This document shows, one piece after another, positions 18,288 through 27,529 of a DNA stretch of 64,000 nt; the first letter of the stretch is position 1, and the number at the start of each line of letters is the position of its first letter. This DNA comes from Desulfocurvus vexinensis DSM 17965. GTDB lineage: Bacteria; Desulfobacterota; Desulfovibrionia; Desulfovibrionales; Desulfovibrionaceae. The position numbers and the translations under genes are program-made. The notes beneath the pieces are model-generated. The model made no database searches and was not told the DNA's origin. It saw nothing but the letters and a program-made list of their open reading frames with translations. The DNA is taken from assembly GCF_000519125.1 (NCBI RefSeq), contig NZ_JAEX01000012.1, positions 35,590 through 99,589 on the forward strand. Reading direction: 5' to 3'.

Positions 18288-19586
18288 TCACGCGGGCCCC
18301 TTGCGGGCGTACTTGAAGAGCAGGAAGATATCCACCGCGCCCAGCAGCAGGTACATGAGCGTCAGCGCCACCAGCGACACGGCCACCTGCGAGGCCGCGA
18401 TGGGCGACACGCCCTCGGAGGTGCGCATCAGCCCGTAGACGATCCACGGCTGGCGCCCGACCTCGGCCACGATCCACCCGAACTGGTGCGCCAGATAGGG
18501 CAGGGGGATGGCGTAGACCAGCGCCTTGAGCAGCCAGGGCACCTGGGTCAGCCGGTTGCGGAACAGCCAGGCCAGGGCCGCCAGGCCCACGAACAGCGTG
18601 CCCAGCCCGACCATGGCCCGGAAGGCCAGGAAGGTCAGGGCAACCGGGGGGCGGTCCTGCGCGGGCACGTCGTTCAGGCCCATGACCACCGCGCTGGGGT
18701 CGTTGTAGGCCAGGAAGGAGAGCAGCCCGGGCACCGGCAGAGCCTCCACGAGGTTGCCCTCGCCGCCGAAATTGGGAATCTGCAAGAGGTACATGGGCGC
18801 GTTGGCCTGGGTCTCCCAGTGCGACTCCATGGCCGCCAGCTTCACGGGCTGCACCCGGGCCACTTCGTTGCCGTGCAGGTGGCCCTGGGCGGCGGTGAGC
18901 ACCGAGAAGATCAGCGCGGCCCACATGCCCATGCGAAACGACTTGGTGAAGAAGTCCACGTTGCTGCGGCGCAGCAGATGCCAGGCCGAGATGCCCATGA
19001 TGAAGAACCCGGCCAGGGTCAGCGCGCCGGGGATGACGTGCAGGAACTGGTTCCACCCGAAGGGGTTGGTGATGACGTCGAAGAAGTCCGCCAGTTCGGC
19101 GCGGCCGTTGCGCAGCACGTAGCCCACGGGGTTCTGCATGAAACCGTTGGCCAAAAGGATCCACAGGGCCGAGGTGTTGGCGGCGATGGCCACGATCCAG
19201 ATGCAGGCCGCGTGCAGCTTGGGCGAGAGCTTGTCCCAGCCGAAGACCCACACGGCGATGAAGGTGGACTCCAGGAAGAAGGCCACCGTGGCCTCGATGG
19301 CCAGAAGCGAGCCGAAGATGTCGCCCACATAGGCCGAATAGCGCGACCAGTTGGTGCCGAACTGGAACTCCAGGGTGATGCCCGTGACCACGCCCAGGGC
19401 GAAGTTGATGAGGAACAGCTTGCCCCAGAACTTGGCCATGCGTTTGTAGGTCTCGTCGCCGCTGGTGACGTACTTCGTCTCCATGATCGCCACCATGATG
19501 ACCAGCCCCAGGGTCAGCGGCACGAAGATGAAATGGAACATCGTCGCTGCCGCGAACTGGAGCCTGGAAAGAAGCAGTGCGTCCAT
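18288..19586 (-). CDS. cydA: cytochrome bd quinol oxidase subunit I
   Basis: 432 aa. MFHFIFVPLTLG near the start carries the axial His of haem b595, FLHVIPGALTLAG holds a further haem-ligand region, and HQFGWIVAEVGRQPWIVYG is the conserved block after the quinol loop. The short length indicates the short Q-loop form of subunit I. In a sulfate reducer the enzyme serves oxygen removal. It follows roo by 81 bases, in the same direction. Confidence 0.95.
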   Translation of the reverse strand: MDALLLSRLQFAAATMFHFIFVPLTLGLVIMVAIMETKYVTSGDETYKRMAKFWGKLFLINFALGVVTGITLEFQFGTNWSRYSAYVGDIFGSLLAIEATVAFFLESTFIAVWVFGWDKLSPKLHAACIWIVAIAANTSALWILLANGFMQNPVGYVLRNGRAELADFFDVITNPFGWNQFLHVIPGALTLAGFFIMGISAWHLLRRSNVDFFTKSFRMGMWAALIFSVLTAAQGHLHGNEVARVQPVKLAAMESHWETQANAPMYLLQIPNFGGEGNLVEALPVPGLLSFLAYNDPSAVVMGLNDVPAQDRPPVALTFLAFRAMVGLGTLFVGLAALAWLFRNRLTQVPWLLKALVYAIPLPYLAHQFGWIVAEVGRQPWIVYGLMRTSEGVSPIAASQVAVSLVALTLMYLLLGAVDIFLLFKYARKGPA

Positions 19587-19634
19587 AGGGCACCCCCCCC
19601 GGGAAGAATGTTGCGGAATGTATTGCCGCCGGTC

Positions 19635-19659
19635 GGGGAGGGCCCGCAGGGCCCTCCCC
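19635..19659 (-). other. 11-bp intercistronic hairpin between roo and cydA
   Basis: GGGGAGGGCCC (19635-19645) pairs perfectly with GGGCCCTCCCC (19649-19659), loop GCA. There is no T tract on the minus strand, so mRNA protection or partial termination is more likely than full termination. Confidence 0.45.
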
Positions 19660-19667
19660 GGCGCGGA

Positions 19668-20870
19668 TTACAGTTTTGCCTTCAGGGTCCGGCCCACGGC
19701 CCGGCCCAGATCCACGCACTGGTCCAGCACCGCCCGGTCGGGCACGTGCTTGACCTTCACCGCCGGGTCCACCACCTCGAAGCTCATGTCCGCGAGCCAC
19801 TGGGTGATGATCTTCACGCATTCGCCGCTCCAGCCGAAGGAGCCGAAGGCCGCGCCGACCTTGTTCTGGGGCCGCAGGCCCTTCATGTAGGTCAGCAGGT
19901 CGGCCACCAGGGGCAGGATGCCGTTGTTGTGCGTGGGCGAGCCCACCACCACGGCCCCGGCCTGGAAGATCTCGGTCATCACCTCGCTGTGGTGGAAGCT
20001 CTTGAGGTGCATCACGCGCACGGACACGCCCTCGTCCATGAGCCCGTCGGCCACGGCGTGGGCCATGCGCTCGGTGGAGTGCCACATGGTGTCGAAGACG
20101 ACCACGGCCCGGTTGGCGGGCTTCTGGGCCGCGAATTCGGCGTAGGTGTCCAGGGCGAAGTCCACCATCTCCTTGCCGCGGAAGATCAGCCCGTGGTCCG
20201 GGGCGATCATGTCGATGTCCAGGCCCATCTCGGCCACGGTGGCCAGGGTTTTTTCCACCACCGGCGAGTACGGCGTGATGATGTTGGCGTAGTATTCGGT
20301 CATCCGCCGCTTGAGGTGGGCGCGGTCGATCTGGTCGGCGAAGCGCTCGGAGGAGGCGATGTTCTGGCCGAAGGCGTCGTTGGCGATGAGCAGTTTGTCT
20401 TCGGGGATGTAGGAGAGCATGGAGTCGGGCCAGTGCAGCATCCGGGTTTCCAGGAAGTGCACCGTGCGCCGGCCCAGGCTCAGGGTGGAGCCGGATTTCA
20501 TGGCCTGCACGGGCCAGCCCGTGGTGTCGAAGTGGGCCTCCATGGCCCGCTGGCCCATGGGCGAGCAGAAGACCTTCTCGGGCTTGCAGGCCGCGATGAG
20601 CTCGGGCAGGCAGCCGCTGTGGTCGGGCTCCAGGTGGTTGGCCACGATGTAGTCGATCTTGCAGGGGTCCACCACCTGGGACAGGCACTCCAGGAACTCG
20701 TCCTTGAAGGGCGCCTTCACGGTGTCGAACAGGGTGATCTTCTCGTCGAAGACGAGATAGGCGTTGTAGGTGGTGCCGAAGCGGGCCAGGGAGTAGCCGT
20801 GGAAGTCGATGTTGTTCCAATCGACCGCCCCGACCCAGTGGATGCCGTCTTTGATCTGTACGGGTCGCAT
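19668..20870 (-). CDS. roo: rubredoxin:oxygen oxidoreductase (flavodiiron protein)
   Basis: 400 aa. Residues 1-250 are a metallo-beta-lactamase-like diiron domain with NHLEPDHSG and the later His/Asp ligands (HWPDSM, APDHG). Residues 250-400 are a flavodoxin domain with the FMN loops VVFDTMWHSTERMA and GSPTHNNGILP. It reduces oxygen to water with electrons from rubredoxin. Length matches D. gigas ROO (about 400 aa). It lies directly after rub and desulfoferrodoxin genes. Confidence 0.95.
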   Translation of the reverse strand: MRPVQIKDGIHWVGAVDWNNIDFHGYSLARFGTTYNAYLVFDEKITLFDTVKAPFKDEFLECLSQVVDPCKIDYIVANHLEPDHSGCLPELIAACKPEKVFCSPMGQRAMEAHFDTTGWPVQAMKSGSTLSLGRRTVHFLETRMLHWPDSMLSYIPEDKLLIANDAFGQNIASSERFADQIDRAHLKRRMTEYYANIITPYSPVVEKTLATVAEMGLDIDMIAPDHGLIFRGKEMVDFALDTYAEFAAQKPANRAVVVFDTMWHSTERMAHAVADGLMDEGVSVRVMHLKSFHHSEVMTEIFQAGAVVVGSPTHNNGILPLVADLLTYMKGLRPQNKVGAAFGSFGWSGECVKIITQWLADMSFEVVDPAVKVKHVPDRAVLDQCVDLGRAVGRTLKAKL

Positions 20871-20926
20871 GGGTGTCTTGCCTCTATGTGCTGGCGCGCG
20901 CGGCGCCGTGGTGCCGGATGGGGAAG

Positions 20927-20950
20927 GCGGCGGGGCGCTCGCCCCGCCGC
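20927..20950 (-). other. 10-bp hairpin between rub and roo
   Basis: GCGGCGGGGC (20927-20936) pairs with GCCCCGCCGC (20941-20950) around GCTC. No T tract follows on the minus strand. It may tune the rub to roo expression ratio. Confidence 0.4.
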
Positions 20951-20957
20951 CTGACGG

Positions 20958-21116
20958 TTATTCCTTTTCGAACTGGTCCTTGGGGGCGCCGCATACGGGG
21001 CAGACCCACCCTGCGGGCAGCTTGTCGAAGCTGGTGCCCGCGGGGACGTTGGAATCCGGGTCGCCCTCGGCGGGGTCGTAGACATAGCCGCAGATGGTGC
21101 AGACGTATTTGTCCAT
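20958..21116 (-). CDS. rub: rubredoxin
   Basis: 52 aa. It starts [19 protein letters not shown] and has the second knuckle [11 protein letters not shown], giving the Fe(Cys)4 site. Electron donor to ROO and desulfoferrodoxin. The gene lies between dfx (36 bases upstream) and roo (87 bases downstream), the usual order in Desulfovibrio. Only a stretch of GC-rich leader separates it from dfx, so a single transcript is likely. Confidence 0.96.
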   Translation of the reverse strand: MDKYVCTICGYVYDPAEGDPDSNVPAGTSFDKLPAGWVCPVCGAPKDQFEKE

Positions 21117-21152
21117 CGGTGTTTTCCCGTGCTGTTGGCTTGAGGTTGCGGG

Positions 21153-21533
21153 CTAGGCCTCGGCCTTCCACAGGCCGTGCAGGTTGCAGTACTCGCGCGC
21201 CGTGACCTTGGCGGCCTTGGTGCAGAAGGTCGCCACGGGGGTGTCGCCGGGGGCGAGCTGCTTGCGCATGACCACGCCGTCGGCGATGAGCTCGATCCAT
21301 TCGATCCAGTGCTTCTCCTCCATGGGGTGCAGCACGCTGCCGACGCTGACCTTGTAGCCGTCGGCGGTCTTCTCGATGACCGGGACGTGCTTTTCCTTGG
21401 CCGCGTCCACGGTGTTCTCCTTGAACAGCTTCATGGGTTCGCCGCAGCACACCAGCTCACCGCCGCCCGCATGGACGACCTCGACGATATTGCCGCACGC
21501 GGCGCATTTGTAGATTTCCAGCAGTTCAGGCAT
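21153..21533 (-). CDS. dfx: desulfoferrodoxin (superoxide reductase)
   Basis: 126 aa, the same length as the D. vulgaris protein. Centre I ligands are Cys10, Cys13, Cys29 and Cys30 ([14 protein letters not shown]). Centre II ligands are visible in [19 protein letters not shown] and CNLHGLW. It reduces superoxide to peroxide. The ATG at 21533 follows AAGGAGG by five bases and is preferred to the longer upstream frame. Also called rbo. Confidence 0.96.
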   Translation of the reverse strand: MPELLEIYKCAACGNIVEVVHAGGGELVCCGEPMKLFKENTVDAAKEKHVPVIEKTADGYKVSVGSVLHPMEEKHWIEWIELIADGVVMRKQLAPGDTPVATFCTKAAKVTAREYCNLHGLWKAEA

Positions 21534-21591
21534 GGGGTCCTCCTTGGTCTTGGAGGGGTGTTCCCTCCATTGGTTCAAGTGATATTAGTTC

Positions 21592-21620
21592 CTATTAGCT
21601 TTGTCTACCAGTTTTTGCAA
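21592..21620 (-). promoter_or_regulatory. putative promoter of dfx-rub-roo, overlapping the end of rbr
   Basis: On the minus strand, TTGCAA (21620-21615), 17-base spacer, TAATAG (21597-21592). The -35 lies in the last codons of rbr. CTAATA occurs twice at the -10 region (CTAATAGGAACTAATA), a possible regulator site. It suggests the operon can be expressed apart from rbr. Confidence 0.5.
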
Positions 21621-22180
21621 AGAATCTCAAAGAAGGCCCGGGGATGCGCGCAGGCCGGGCACTCGTGCGGCGGCTCGGTGCCGTCGTGGACATAGCCGCA
21701 GTTGATACAGCGCCAGGCGGCCTTGGCGGGCCGGGAGAACACGCCGTTCTTCTCGATGTTGGCGATGAAGCCCCGGTAGCGCTCCTCGTGGAAGGCCTCG
21801 GCCTTGGCGATGGCGCGCATGGCCGCCGCCACGGGCCCGAAGCCCTCCTCGTCGGCCACATGGGCGAACTCGGGGTACATCTCCTCCCACTCGTGGCGCT
21901 CGCCCTCGGCGGAGGCGTAGAGGTTCTCCAGGGTCGTGCCCAGCTTGCCCGCCGGGTAGGCCGCGCTGATCTGCACGTCGCCGCCTTCCAGGAACTTGAA
22001 CAGGCGCTTGGCGTGCTCCTTCTCCTGGAGGGCGGTCTCCTGGAACACGCGCTCGATCTGCACGTAGCCGTCCTTCTTGGCGATGGACGCGAAGTAGTCG
22101 TAGCGGTTGCGGGCCTGGGATTCGCCTGCGAAGGCGATCAGGATGTTCTTCTCCGTCTTGGAGCCTTTGAGGGGTTTCAT
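21605..22180 (-). CDS. rbr: rubrerythrin
   Basis: 191 aa, as in D. vulgaris. Residues 1-150 form the ferritin-like diiron domain (NILIAFAGESQARNRYDYF; ETALQEKEHAKRLF; AIAKAEAFHEERYRGF). Residues 155-191 form a rubredoxin-like Fe(Cys)4 domain (CINCGYVHDG and CPACAHP). It acts as an NADH-linked peroxidase via rubredoxin. The ATG at 22180 is preceded by AAGGAGG. Start of the peroxide/superoxide/oxygen block. Confidence 0.96.
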   Translation of the reverse strand: MKPLKGSKTEKNILIAFAGESQARNRYDYFASIAKKDGYVQIERVFQETALQEKEHAKRLFKFLEGGDVQISAAYPAGKLGTTLENLYASAEGERHEWEEMYPEFAHVADEEGFGPVAAAMRAIAKAEAFHEERYRGFIANIEKNGVFSRPAKAAWRCINCGYVHDGTEPPHECPACAHPRAFFEILCKNW

Positions 22181-22260
22181 GGCCGGAACCTCCTTGGATG
22201 GACCGCCCGGCGAGGCGGTGGGTTGTTGGGGGGAAAGGGAAAAATGCCAGCAACACCAGT

Positions 22261-22674
22261 CTATAGCGCCTCCGGGGAGGGGTGGCAACCCGTCCCGGGG
22301 CCCGAGGCCGAGCCGCCGTCGAGCAGGCATTGCAGGTCGAAGACGCCGAAGGGCAGCTCCTGGTCGAAGGCCATGCCGAAGTCCGCCCCGGCCTGCCAGC
22401 GCACCACCCCGGCGCGCCGGGCGTCGCCCGCGGGCACCCCGGAAAAGCGCGTGTCCAGGACCAGGGTCTGGCCCTGGGCCGGGGCGGGCAGCCCGTCGCG
22501 CGGGCGCAGCCTGGCGCCGCCGGAGCTGATGTCCACGATGATCGCCTCGCGTACGGCGTTCTTCAGGTGCAGGGCGCAGATGTGGGTCAGGCCGTAGGCC
22601 TTGAGGGTGATGCGCGGGTGGCGCCTGCGCTCGGCGTCGTCGCCGGGCGCGGCGTCCTGGTCAAAAGGGGTCAT
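22261..22674 (-). CDS. PilZ domain protein
   Basis: 137 aa. RRRHPRITLKAYG near residue 20 and DISSGGARLR at about 55 match the two c-di-GMP-binding motifs of PilZ (RxxxR and D/NxSxxG). The ATG at 22674 follows TGGAGG, and is preferred over an upstream in-frame start. It lies between dcrA and rbr in the same direction, so it may link c-di-GMP to motility. Confidence 0.75.
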   Translation of the reverse strand: MTPFDQDAAPGDDAERRRHPRITLKAYGLTHICALHLKNAVREAIIVDISSGGARLRPRDGLPAPAQGQTLVLDTRFSGVPAGDARRAGVVRWQAGADFGMAFDQELPFGVFDLQCLLDGGSASGPGTGCHPSPEAL

Positions 22675-22759
22675 TGTTTGGGCCTCCAGAAAACGGGTGG
22701 GGACACTTTCCAGTGTCCCCACCATAGCCCCTGGGGGCGTCCTGCGGCAAGGGGTTTGG

Positions 22760-24769
22760 CTATTCCTTGAACTTCTCCACCAGTCCCGAGAGCTTGCCGG
22801 CCATGTCGGCCACCTCCTGGATGGCGTCGTTGGCCTGGGCGATGCGCTGGCTGATGCCCTGGGACAGCTCGTTGATGCCGTTGACGTTCAGGTTGATCTC
22901 CTCGCTGGTGGACGACTGCTGCTCGGCGGCGGTGGCGATGGAGCGCACCATGTCGGCGATGGCGTCGGATTCGCTGACGATCTGCCCCAGCACGCGGCCC
23001 GCGTTCTCGGCCATGGTGCCGGTGTGCCCGGCGCGCTCGCGGGTGTTGCCCATTTCGGTCACGGCCTCGCGGGCGCTCTGCTGGATGGCGGTGATGGCCG
23101 CGTCCACCTCGCGGGTGGCGGTCATGGTCTTCTCGGCCAGCTTGCGCACCTCGTCGGCCACCACGGCGAAGCCCCGGCCCGCATCGCCCGCCCGCGCGGC
23201 TTCGATGGCCGCGTTGAGGGCCAAGAGGTTGGTCTGGTCGGCGATGTCGTTGATGACGCTCATCACCTGGCCGATGTTCTCGGCCTTGGTGGACAGGTCG
23301 GCCAAGCTCTGGGCCAGGGCCTCGATGGTCTGGGCCATGGCCCGGGTTTCCTCCACCGTGCGCCCGACCTCGGCGCCGCCTTCCTTGGCCACGGAGCTGG
23401 CGTTGTCCGAGGCGTCGGAGGCCTTGCCCGCGTTCTGGGCCACTTCGAGCACCGTGGCGTTCATCTCCTCCATGGCCGTGGCCACCTGGGCCGTCTGCCC
23501 GGCGGTGCGTTCCATGCCCGCCGTGACCTCGCGCATCTGCCCGGTGAGCTCGCCTGCGGCCTGGGAGAGCTGGGTGGCCACCTGGGTCACCTCGTTGGCC
23601 ACCAGGAGCAGGTTCTCGCGCTGGGCGCGGATGCGCGCCTTGTCACGCTCCTCCTGGGTCAGGTCGATCATCATGCCGATGGCCCCGACGATGGCGCCGT
23701 GGGCGTCGCGCAGGGCCGAGATCTCGTAGTGCAGCGGGAACGTCACGCCGTCGGCGCGCACGTATTGCATCTGGCCGCTGCGGCTGCGCCCCGAGGCGAT
23801 GACCCCGGCGGCGATGGCCTCGCCGCCGTCGGCAGGCAGCACCTGGGACACGGTGCGGCCCTCGAGCTCTTCCTTGGCCTTGCCCAGGATGTTGCGCATG
23901 GGCGCGTTGACGTAGGTGATGCGCTCGTCGTTGTCGGTGACGAACAGCGGGATGATGATGCCTTGGAGCACGCCGCGGTTGTATTCGAGCTGGTCCTGCA
24001 CGGTCTTGACCATGGCCTTGAGGTTGCCGGCCAGGCTGGCCAGCTCGTCGCGCCCGCGGACCTCGAATTCGGCGGAGTAGTCGCCGCCGCGGATGCGGTC
24101 GCTGACCTGGGCGATGGTCACGATCTTGCTGATGACGATGCGCCGGATGAACAGGCCGAGCATGGCCAGCAGGAACAGCGCCCCGCCCGCCGAGATGAGC
24201 GCGGAGATGCGCTCGGAGGAGGTGACCTGCTCCATCTGGTGCGACACGTCCTGGAACAGGATCATGGAGCCCAGGATGGGCTGGGACGCGCCGTGGCAGT
24301 GGTGGCAGGTCTTTTCGTTGGGAATGGTGTCCACGGCCACGAAATACGGCGTGCCGTCGATCTTCAGGGTCCTGCCCGTGTGGGTGGGCGTGCGCAGGCT
24401 GCCCTGGAGCATGGTGGCGAAGCCGGGGTCGTCGTACAGGGCCACGAGGTCCTTGCGCAGGTCGTCCGGACGCGTGGAATAGGTGACGTTGCCCCGGAAG
24501 TTGGTCAGGTACACGGTCACGTCCGGGTAGTTGGCCGCGACCTTGTCGAGCTGCGCCGCCGTGCCCTTGTTGTCGCCGATGCGCATGGGCTCGGCGATGG
24601 CGCTGAGCAGGATGGACGAGGTCTTGACGGCGGAGACGTCGATGAGCTCGTTGGTGGAGTCGCGGTGCAGCGAGGAGACCGTGATGTTCAGGATCACGAA
24701 GGTCAGCACGGTGACCAGCGAGACCGGTATGATGATCTTCGCGCCGAGGGAGGCTCGAAGCAGGTTCAT
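22760..24769 (-). CDS. dcrA: c-type haem-containing chemoreceptor, DcrA-like
   Basis: 669 aa. Membrane helix at about 11-31, periplasmic region to about 195 with one covalent haem site CHHCH (Cys155, Cys158, His159). A second helix ([18 protein letters not shown]) is followed by HAMP, PAS (about 275-385) and the signalling domain with [21 protein letters not shown]. vulgaris DcrA has the same build and senses oxygen or redox potential. The gene is 21 bases after a tetraheme cytochrome gene and close to dfx-rub-roo, which fits an aerotaxis role. Confidence 0.87.
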   Translation of the reverse strand: MNLLRASLGAKIIIPVSLVTVLTFVILNITVSSLHRDSTNELIDVSAVKTSSILLSAIAEPMRIGDNKGTAAQLDKVAANYPDVTVYLTNFRGNVTYSTRPDDLRKDLVALYDDPGFATMLQGSLRTPTHTGRTLKIDGTPYFVAVDTIPNEKTCHHCHGASQPILGSMILFQDVSHQMEQVTSSERISALISAGGALFLLAMLGLFIRRIVISKIVTIAQVSDRIRGGDYSAEFEVRGRDELASLAGNLKAMVKTVQDQLEYNRGVLQGIIIPLFVTDNDERITYVNAPMRNILGKAKEELEGRTVSQVLPADGGEAIAAGVIASGRSRSGQMQYVRADGVTFPLHYEISALRDAHGAIVGAIGMMIDLTQEERDKARIRAQRENLLLVANEVTQVATQLSQAAGELTGQMREVTAGMERTAGQTAQVATAMEEMNATVLEVAQNAGKASDASDNASSVAKEGGAEVGRTVEETRAMAQTIEALAQSLADLSTKAENIGQVMSVINDIADQTNLLALNAAIEAARAGDAGRGFAVVADEVRKLAEKTMTATREVDAAITAIQQSAREAVTEMGNTRERAGHTGTMAENAGRVLGQIVSESDAIADMVRSIATAAEQQSSTSEEINLNVNGINELSQGISQRIAQANDAIQEVADMAGKLSGLVEKFKE

Positions 24770-24790
24770 GACGCGTACCCCCGTGGCTTG

Positions 24791-25261
24791 CTAGTGGGCG
24801 CCGCCGTAGATGAGCGGCTTGAAGTTGAACGCGCCGACACGCTCCTCGTTGTGGCAGGAGGTGCAGTCGTCCATGGTCAGCTTGCGCTTGATGAGCTCAG
24901 GGTCGCCCTGCTCGGCATGCTCCGATCCGGGGCCGTGGCAGACCTCGCACCCGGCGTGGCCCATCTCGGGGGTCTGCTCGAAGCTGACGAAGCCCCCGGG
25001 GCGGCCATAGCCGGTGGTGTGGCAGCTGTAGCACTCCTGCACCTCTTGCGGGGTCAGGTCCGAGGCCATGATCTTGATGCTATGGTCGGAGTGGGATTTC
25101 TTGGCGTATTTGGTGAAGTTCTCGTATTGCTCCTCGTGGCATTCCCCGCACACGGCGGAGCCCACGTAGGTAGACTGCTCCTGCTGGGCCCCCACGCCCA
25201 GCGCAAGCCACAACACGGCCAGCACCGCACACCCGGCAGACACAAGAAACCGATTTTTCAT
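24791..25261 (-). CDS. periplasmic tetraheme cytochrome c, partner of the haem chemoreceptor
   Basis: 156 aa. Signal peptide at about 1-25 (MKNRFLVSAGCAVLAVLWLA). Four haem motifs: CGECH (38-42), CYSCH (77-81), CEVCH (104-108) and CTSCH (132-136). The layout resembles cytochrome c554-type modules (a CxxCH followed by HAGCEVCHGPG), not cytochrome c3. It is the first gene of a two-gene unit with dcrA. It may hand electrons to the receptor haem or sense redox itself; this is inferred from context. Confidence 0.85.
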   Translation of the reverse strand: MKNRFLVSAGCAVLAVLWLALGVGAQQEQSTYVGSAVCGECHEEQYENFTKYAKKSHSDHSIKIMASDLTPQEVQECYSCHTTGYGRPGGFVSFEQTPEMGHAGCEVCHGPGSEHAEQGDPELIKRKLTMDDCTSCHNEERVGAFNFKPLIYGGAH

Positions 25262-25291
25262 GGTTTCCTCCCGCTTTGTTAGGCCTACAAC

Positions 25292-25320
25292 CCTATTGCC
25301 TCATCCGTCCTTTTTGTCAA
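25292..25320 (-). promoter_or_regulatory. sigma-70 promoter of the cytochrome-dcrA operon
   Basis: On the minus strand, a perfect TTGACA (25320-25315), 17-base spacer, AATAGG (25297-25292); CAATAG one base upstream is an alternative -10. The transcript would begin about 30 bases before the ribosome binding site. Confidence 0.6.
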
Positions 25321-25649
25321 ACCCTCAAAACCCCCGGCACGGCGAGGCCTCGCGCTGACAGTATTGTTAACGGTGTGTATTCAATCGGCAAAATCTGGGC
25401 ATTTCTTTGGGGGGCGTGGCGGACTTTTTTGTGCTGGCGCCTGCGCGGCGCCGCGCGGGGCAAGGGGAAACCGGCTGGGGCGGCGGGGCGTCGCCCGGGG
25501 CCGGGGCAGAGCGTGGGCTGGCGCGGGCAGCAAGGGCGGCGCGGGGGCGGCAGGGGCGGGGCGGGCTGGCCGCCCGGAGCAGAGGCAAGGCTGGCCGGGC
25601 CCGCGGCAACGGTCGCCCGGGGCACCGCCGCCGCCCGGAGCCCGGCATG
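25321..25649. other. non-coding gap between rny terminator and cytochrome promoter
   Basis: The first about 110 bases are AT-richer (with GTTAAC near 25369) and may hold control sites. The rest is a very GC-rich, low-complexity stretch with no credible gene on either strand. Confidence 0.45.
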
Positions 25650-25681
25650 AAAAAGGCCGGGCAGGAAGCTCCTGCCCGGCC
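25650..25681 (-). terminator. rho-independent terminator of rny
   Basis: On the minus strand a 12-bp perfect stem (GGCCGGGCAGGA against TCCTGCCCGGCC, 25681-25655) with a 3-base loop runs into TTTTT. It lies 27 bases past the rny stop. Confidence 0.9.
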
Positions 25682-25707
25682 CCGGGAAGCGGCGAAGGGA
25701 GGGGCGG

Positions 25708-27267
25708 CTACTTGGCGTAGCCCACGGCGCGGCGCTCGCGGATCAGCGTCACGCGGATCTGACCCGGGTAGGTCAGGTTTTCCTCGATGCGCTTGGCGAT
25801 GTCCTTGCACAGGATGTGCGTCTGGTCGTCGTCCACCTTGTCGGAATCGACCATGACGCGGATTTCGCGCCCGGCCTGGATGGCGTAGGCCTTGGACACG
25901 CCCTCGAAGCCGGTGGCGATGCCCTCGAGCTCCTCCAGGCGCTTGACGTAGTTCTCCAGCAGCTCCTTGCGGGCGCCGGGGCGGGCGCCGGACAGGCTGT
26001 CCGCCGCCTGCACCAGCACGGCCAGGGGCGTGGTGGGCGCGGTGTCCTCGTGGTGGGCGGCGATGGCGTGGATGATGTCCTTGCTCTCGCCGTACTTCTT
26101 GGCCAGGTCCGCGCCGATGAGGGCGTGGGGGCCTTCGACCTCGTGGTCCACGGCCTTGCCGATGTCGTGCAGCAGCCCGGCGCGCTTGGCCTTCTTCACG
26201 TCCAGGTTCAGCTCGGCGGCCATGATGCCGCACAGCGAGGCGACCTCCAGGGAGTGCTGGAGCACGTTCTGGGAGAAGCTCGTGCGGTACTGGAGCTGGC
26301 CCAGCAGGCGGATGATATCGGGGTGGATGCCGTGCACGCCCACGTCGAAGGTCGCCTGCTCGCCGATCTCGCGCAGCTTGACGTCCATCTCCTGCTCGAC
26401 CTTCTTGACCACGTCCTCGATGCGCGCGGGGTGGATGCGCCCGTCGGAGATGAGCCGCTCCAGGGAGAGCTTGGCGATCTGGCGGCGCAGGGGCGAGAAG
26501 GCCGAGAGCACCACCGTCTCGGGGGTGTCGTCGATGATCAGGTCCACGCCGGTGGCGGCCTCCAGGGCGCGGATGTTGCGGCCCTCGCGGCCGATGATGC
26601 GGCCCTTCATGTCCTCGCTGGGCAGGGTCACGGTGGCCACGGTGTTCTCGCCCACGAAGTCGCCCGCGTAGCGCTGCACCGCCGAGGCCAGGATGTCCTT
26701 GGCCTTGCGGTCGGCGGTCTCCGAGGCCTCGACCTCGATCTGGCGGATCATCCGCGCCGCGTCGTGGCGCGTCTGGGACTCGATCTCGTCGAGCAGGCGG
26801 CGTCTGGCCTCCTCGGCGGTCAGGCCGGAAATTTCCTCGAGCTTGCGGCGCTGCTCCTCGGCCTGGCCTTCGAGCAGGGCCTCCTGCTCCGCGAGCTGAC
26901 GCTCCTGGCGCGACAGGCGCTTTTCCAGGGCCACCAGCTCCGAGTCCTTCTGGTTCAGCTTCTCGACCTTGTTCTCCAGGCGCTCCTCGCGCTCCTGGGC
27001 CTTGGCCTCGCGGCGGCCCATTTCGCGTTCGCGGTCCTTGAACTCGGCCTGCATCTCGCGCTTGAGCTCCAGGATTTCGTCCTGGGCCTGGAGCATGTAT
27101 TCCTTGCGCTCGGCCTGGGCGTCCTTGCGGGCTTCGTCGAGAATGCGGTCGGCGAGATCCTTGGCCCCTTCGAGCCGTTTGGAGGCGATGTACTGGTGCA
27201 GCAGATAGCCGCCGCCCGCGCCCGCGACCACTCCGGACAGGGCAATGAGAATGATTTCGACGCTCAT
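25708..27267 (-). CDS. rny: ribonuclease Y
   Basis: 519 aa. N-terminal membrane anchor (IILIALSGVVAGAGGGYLL), long charged coiled coil (about 30-200), KH domain (GRIIGREGRNIRALE) and an HD domain with GLLHDIGKAVDHEVEG at about 360. It is the membrane-bound endonuclease that begins mRNA decay. Length is the family's normal (about 520). It follows the 6S RNA gene by about 260 bases, with a possible -10 (TATACA) near 27357-27362. Confidence 0.95.
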   Translation of the reverse strand: MSVEIILIALSGVVAGAGGGYLLHQYIASKRLEGAKDLADRILDEARKDAQAERKEYMLQAQDEILELKREMQAEFKDREREMGRREAKAQEREERLENKVEKLNQKDSELVALEKRLSRQERQLAEQEALLEGQAEEQRRKLEEISGLTAEEARRRLLDEIESQTRHDAARMIRQIEVEASETADRKAKDILASAVQRYAGDFVGENTVATVTLPSEDMKGRIIGREGRNIRALEAATGVDLIIDDTPETVVLSAFSPLRRQIAKLSLERLISDGRIHPARIEDVVKKVEQEMDVKLREIGEQATFDVGVHGIHPDIIRLLGQLQYRTSFSQNVLQHSLEVASLCGIMAAELNLDVKKAKRAGLLHDIGKAVDHEVEGPHALIGADLAKKYGESKDIIHAIAAHHEDTAPTTPLAVLVQAADSLSGARPGARKELLENYVKRLEELEGIATGFEGVSKAYAIQAGREIRVMVDSDKVDDDQTHILCKDIAKRIEENLTYPGQIRVTLIRERRAVGYAK

Positions 27268-27529
27268 GGCGCCCTCCCTTATAGACGACGGGCTGCCGCC
27301 TGCCCGTTGATGATCCGGCCTGGCCCCGACGCAAACGGGGCCCGCCTGCGGCGGTCTGTATAAAACGGGAGGCGTTGTTGCGAAGAAGTGGCCCGGCGCC
27401 GGAAGAGGGGGCGCCGAGGGGTCTGTTGCGCCGCCGGGGGGCGGCCAGAAGGCGAGGGCGAGGCCGGGCGTGGCGAGAGGTTGGTGTTCGGGGCCAATAC
27501 GGGTTGAGGTTGTCGGGCTGCTATATGTG

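Noticed and set aside
16960..18438. Large plus-strand frame opposite cydB
   Set aside because: The minus strand encodes a clear CydB; the plus frame has His/Gly-rich shadow composition.
25407..25856. Plus-strand frame between the cytochrome and rny genes
   Set aside because: Runs through the rny terminator and into rny antisense; Ala/Gly/Arg-rich with no ribosome binding site.
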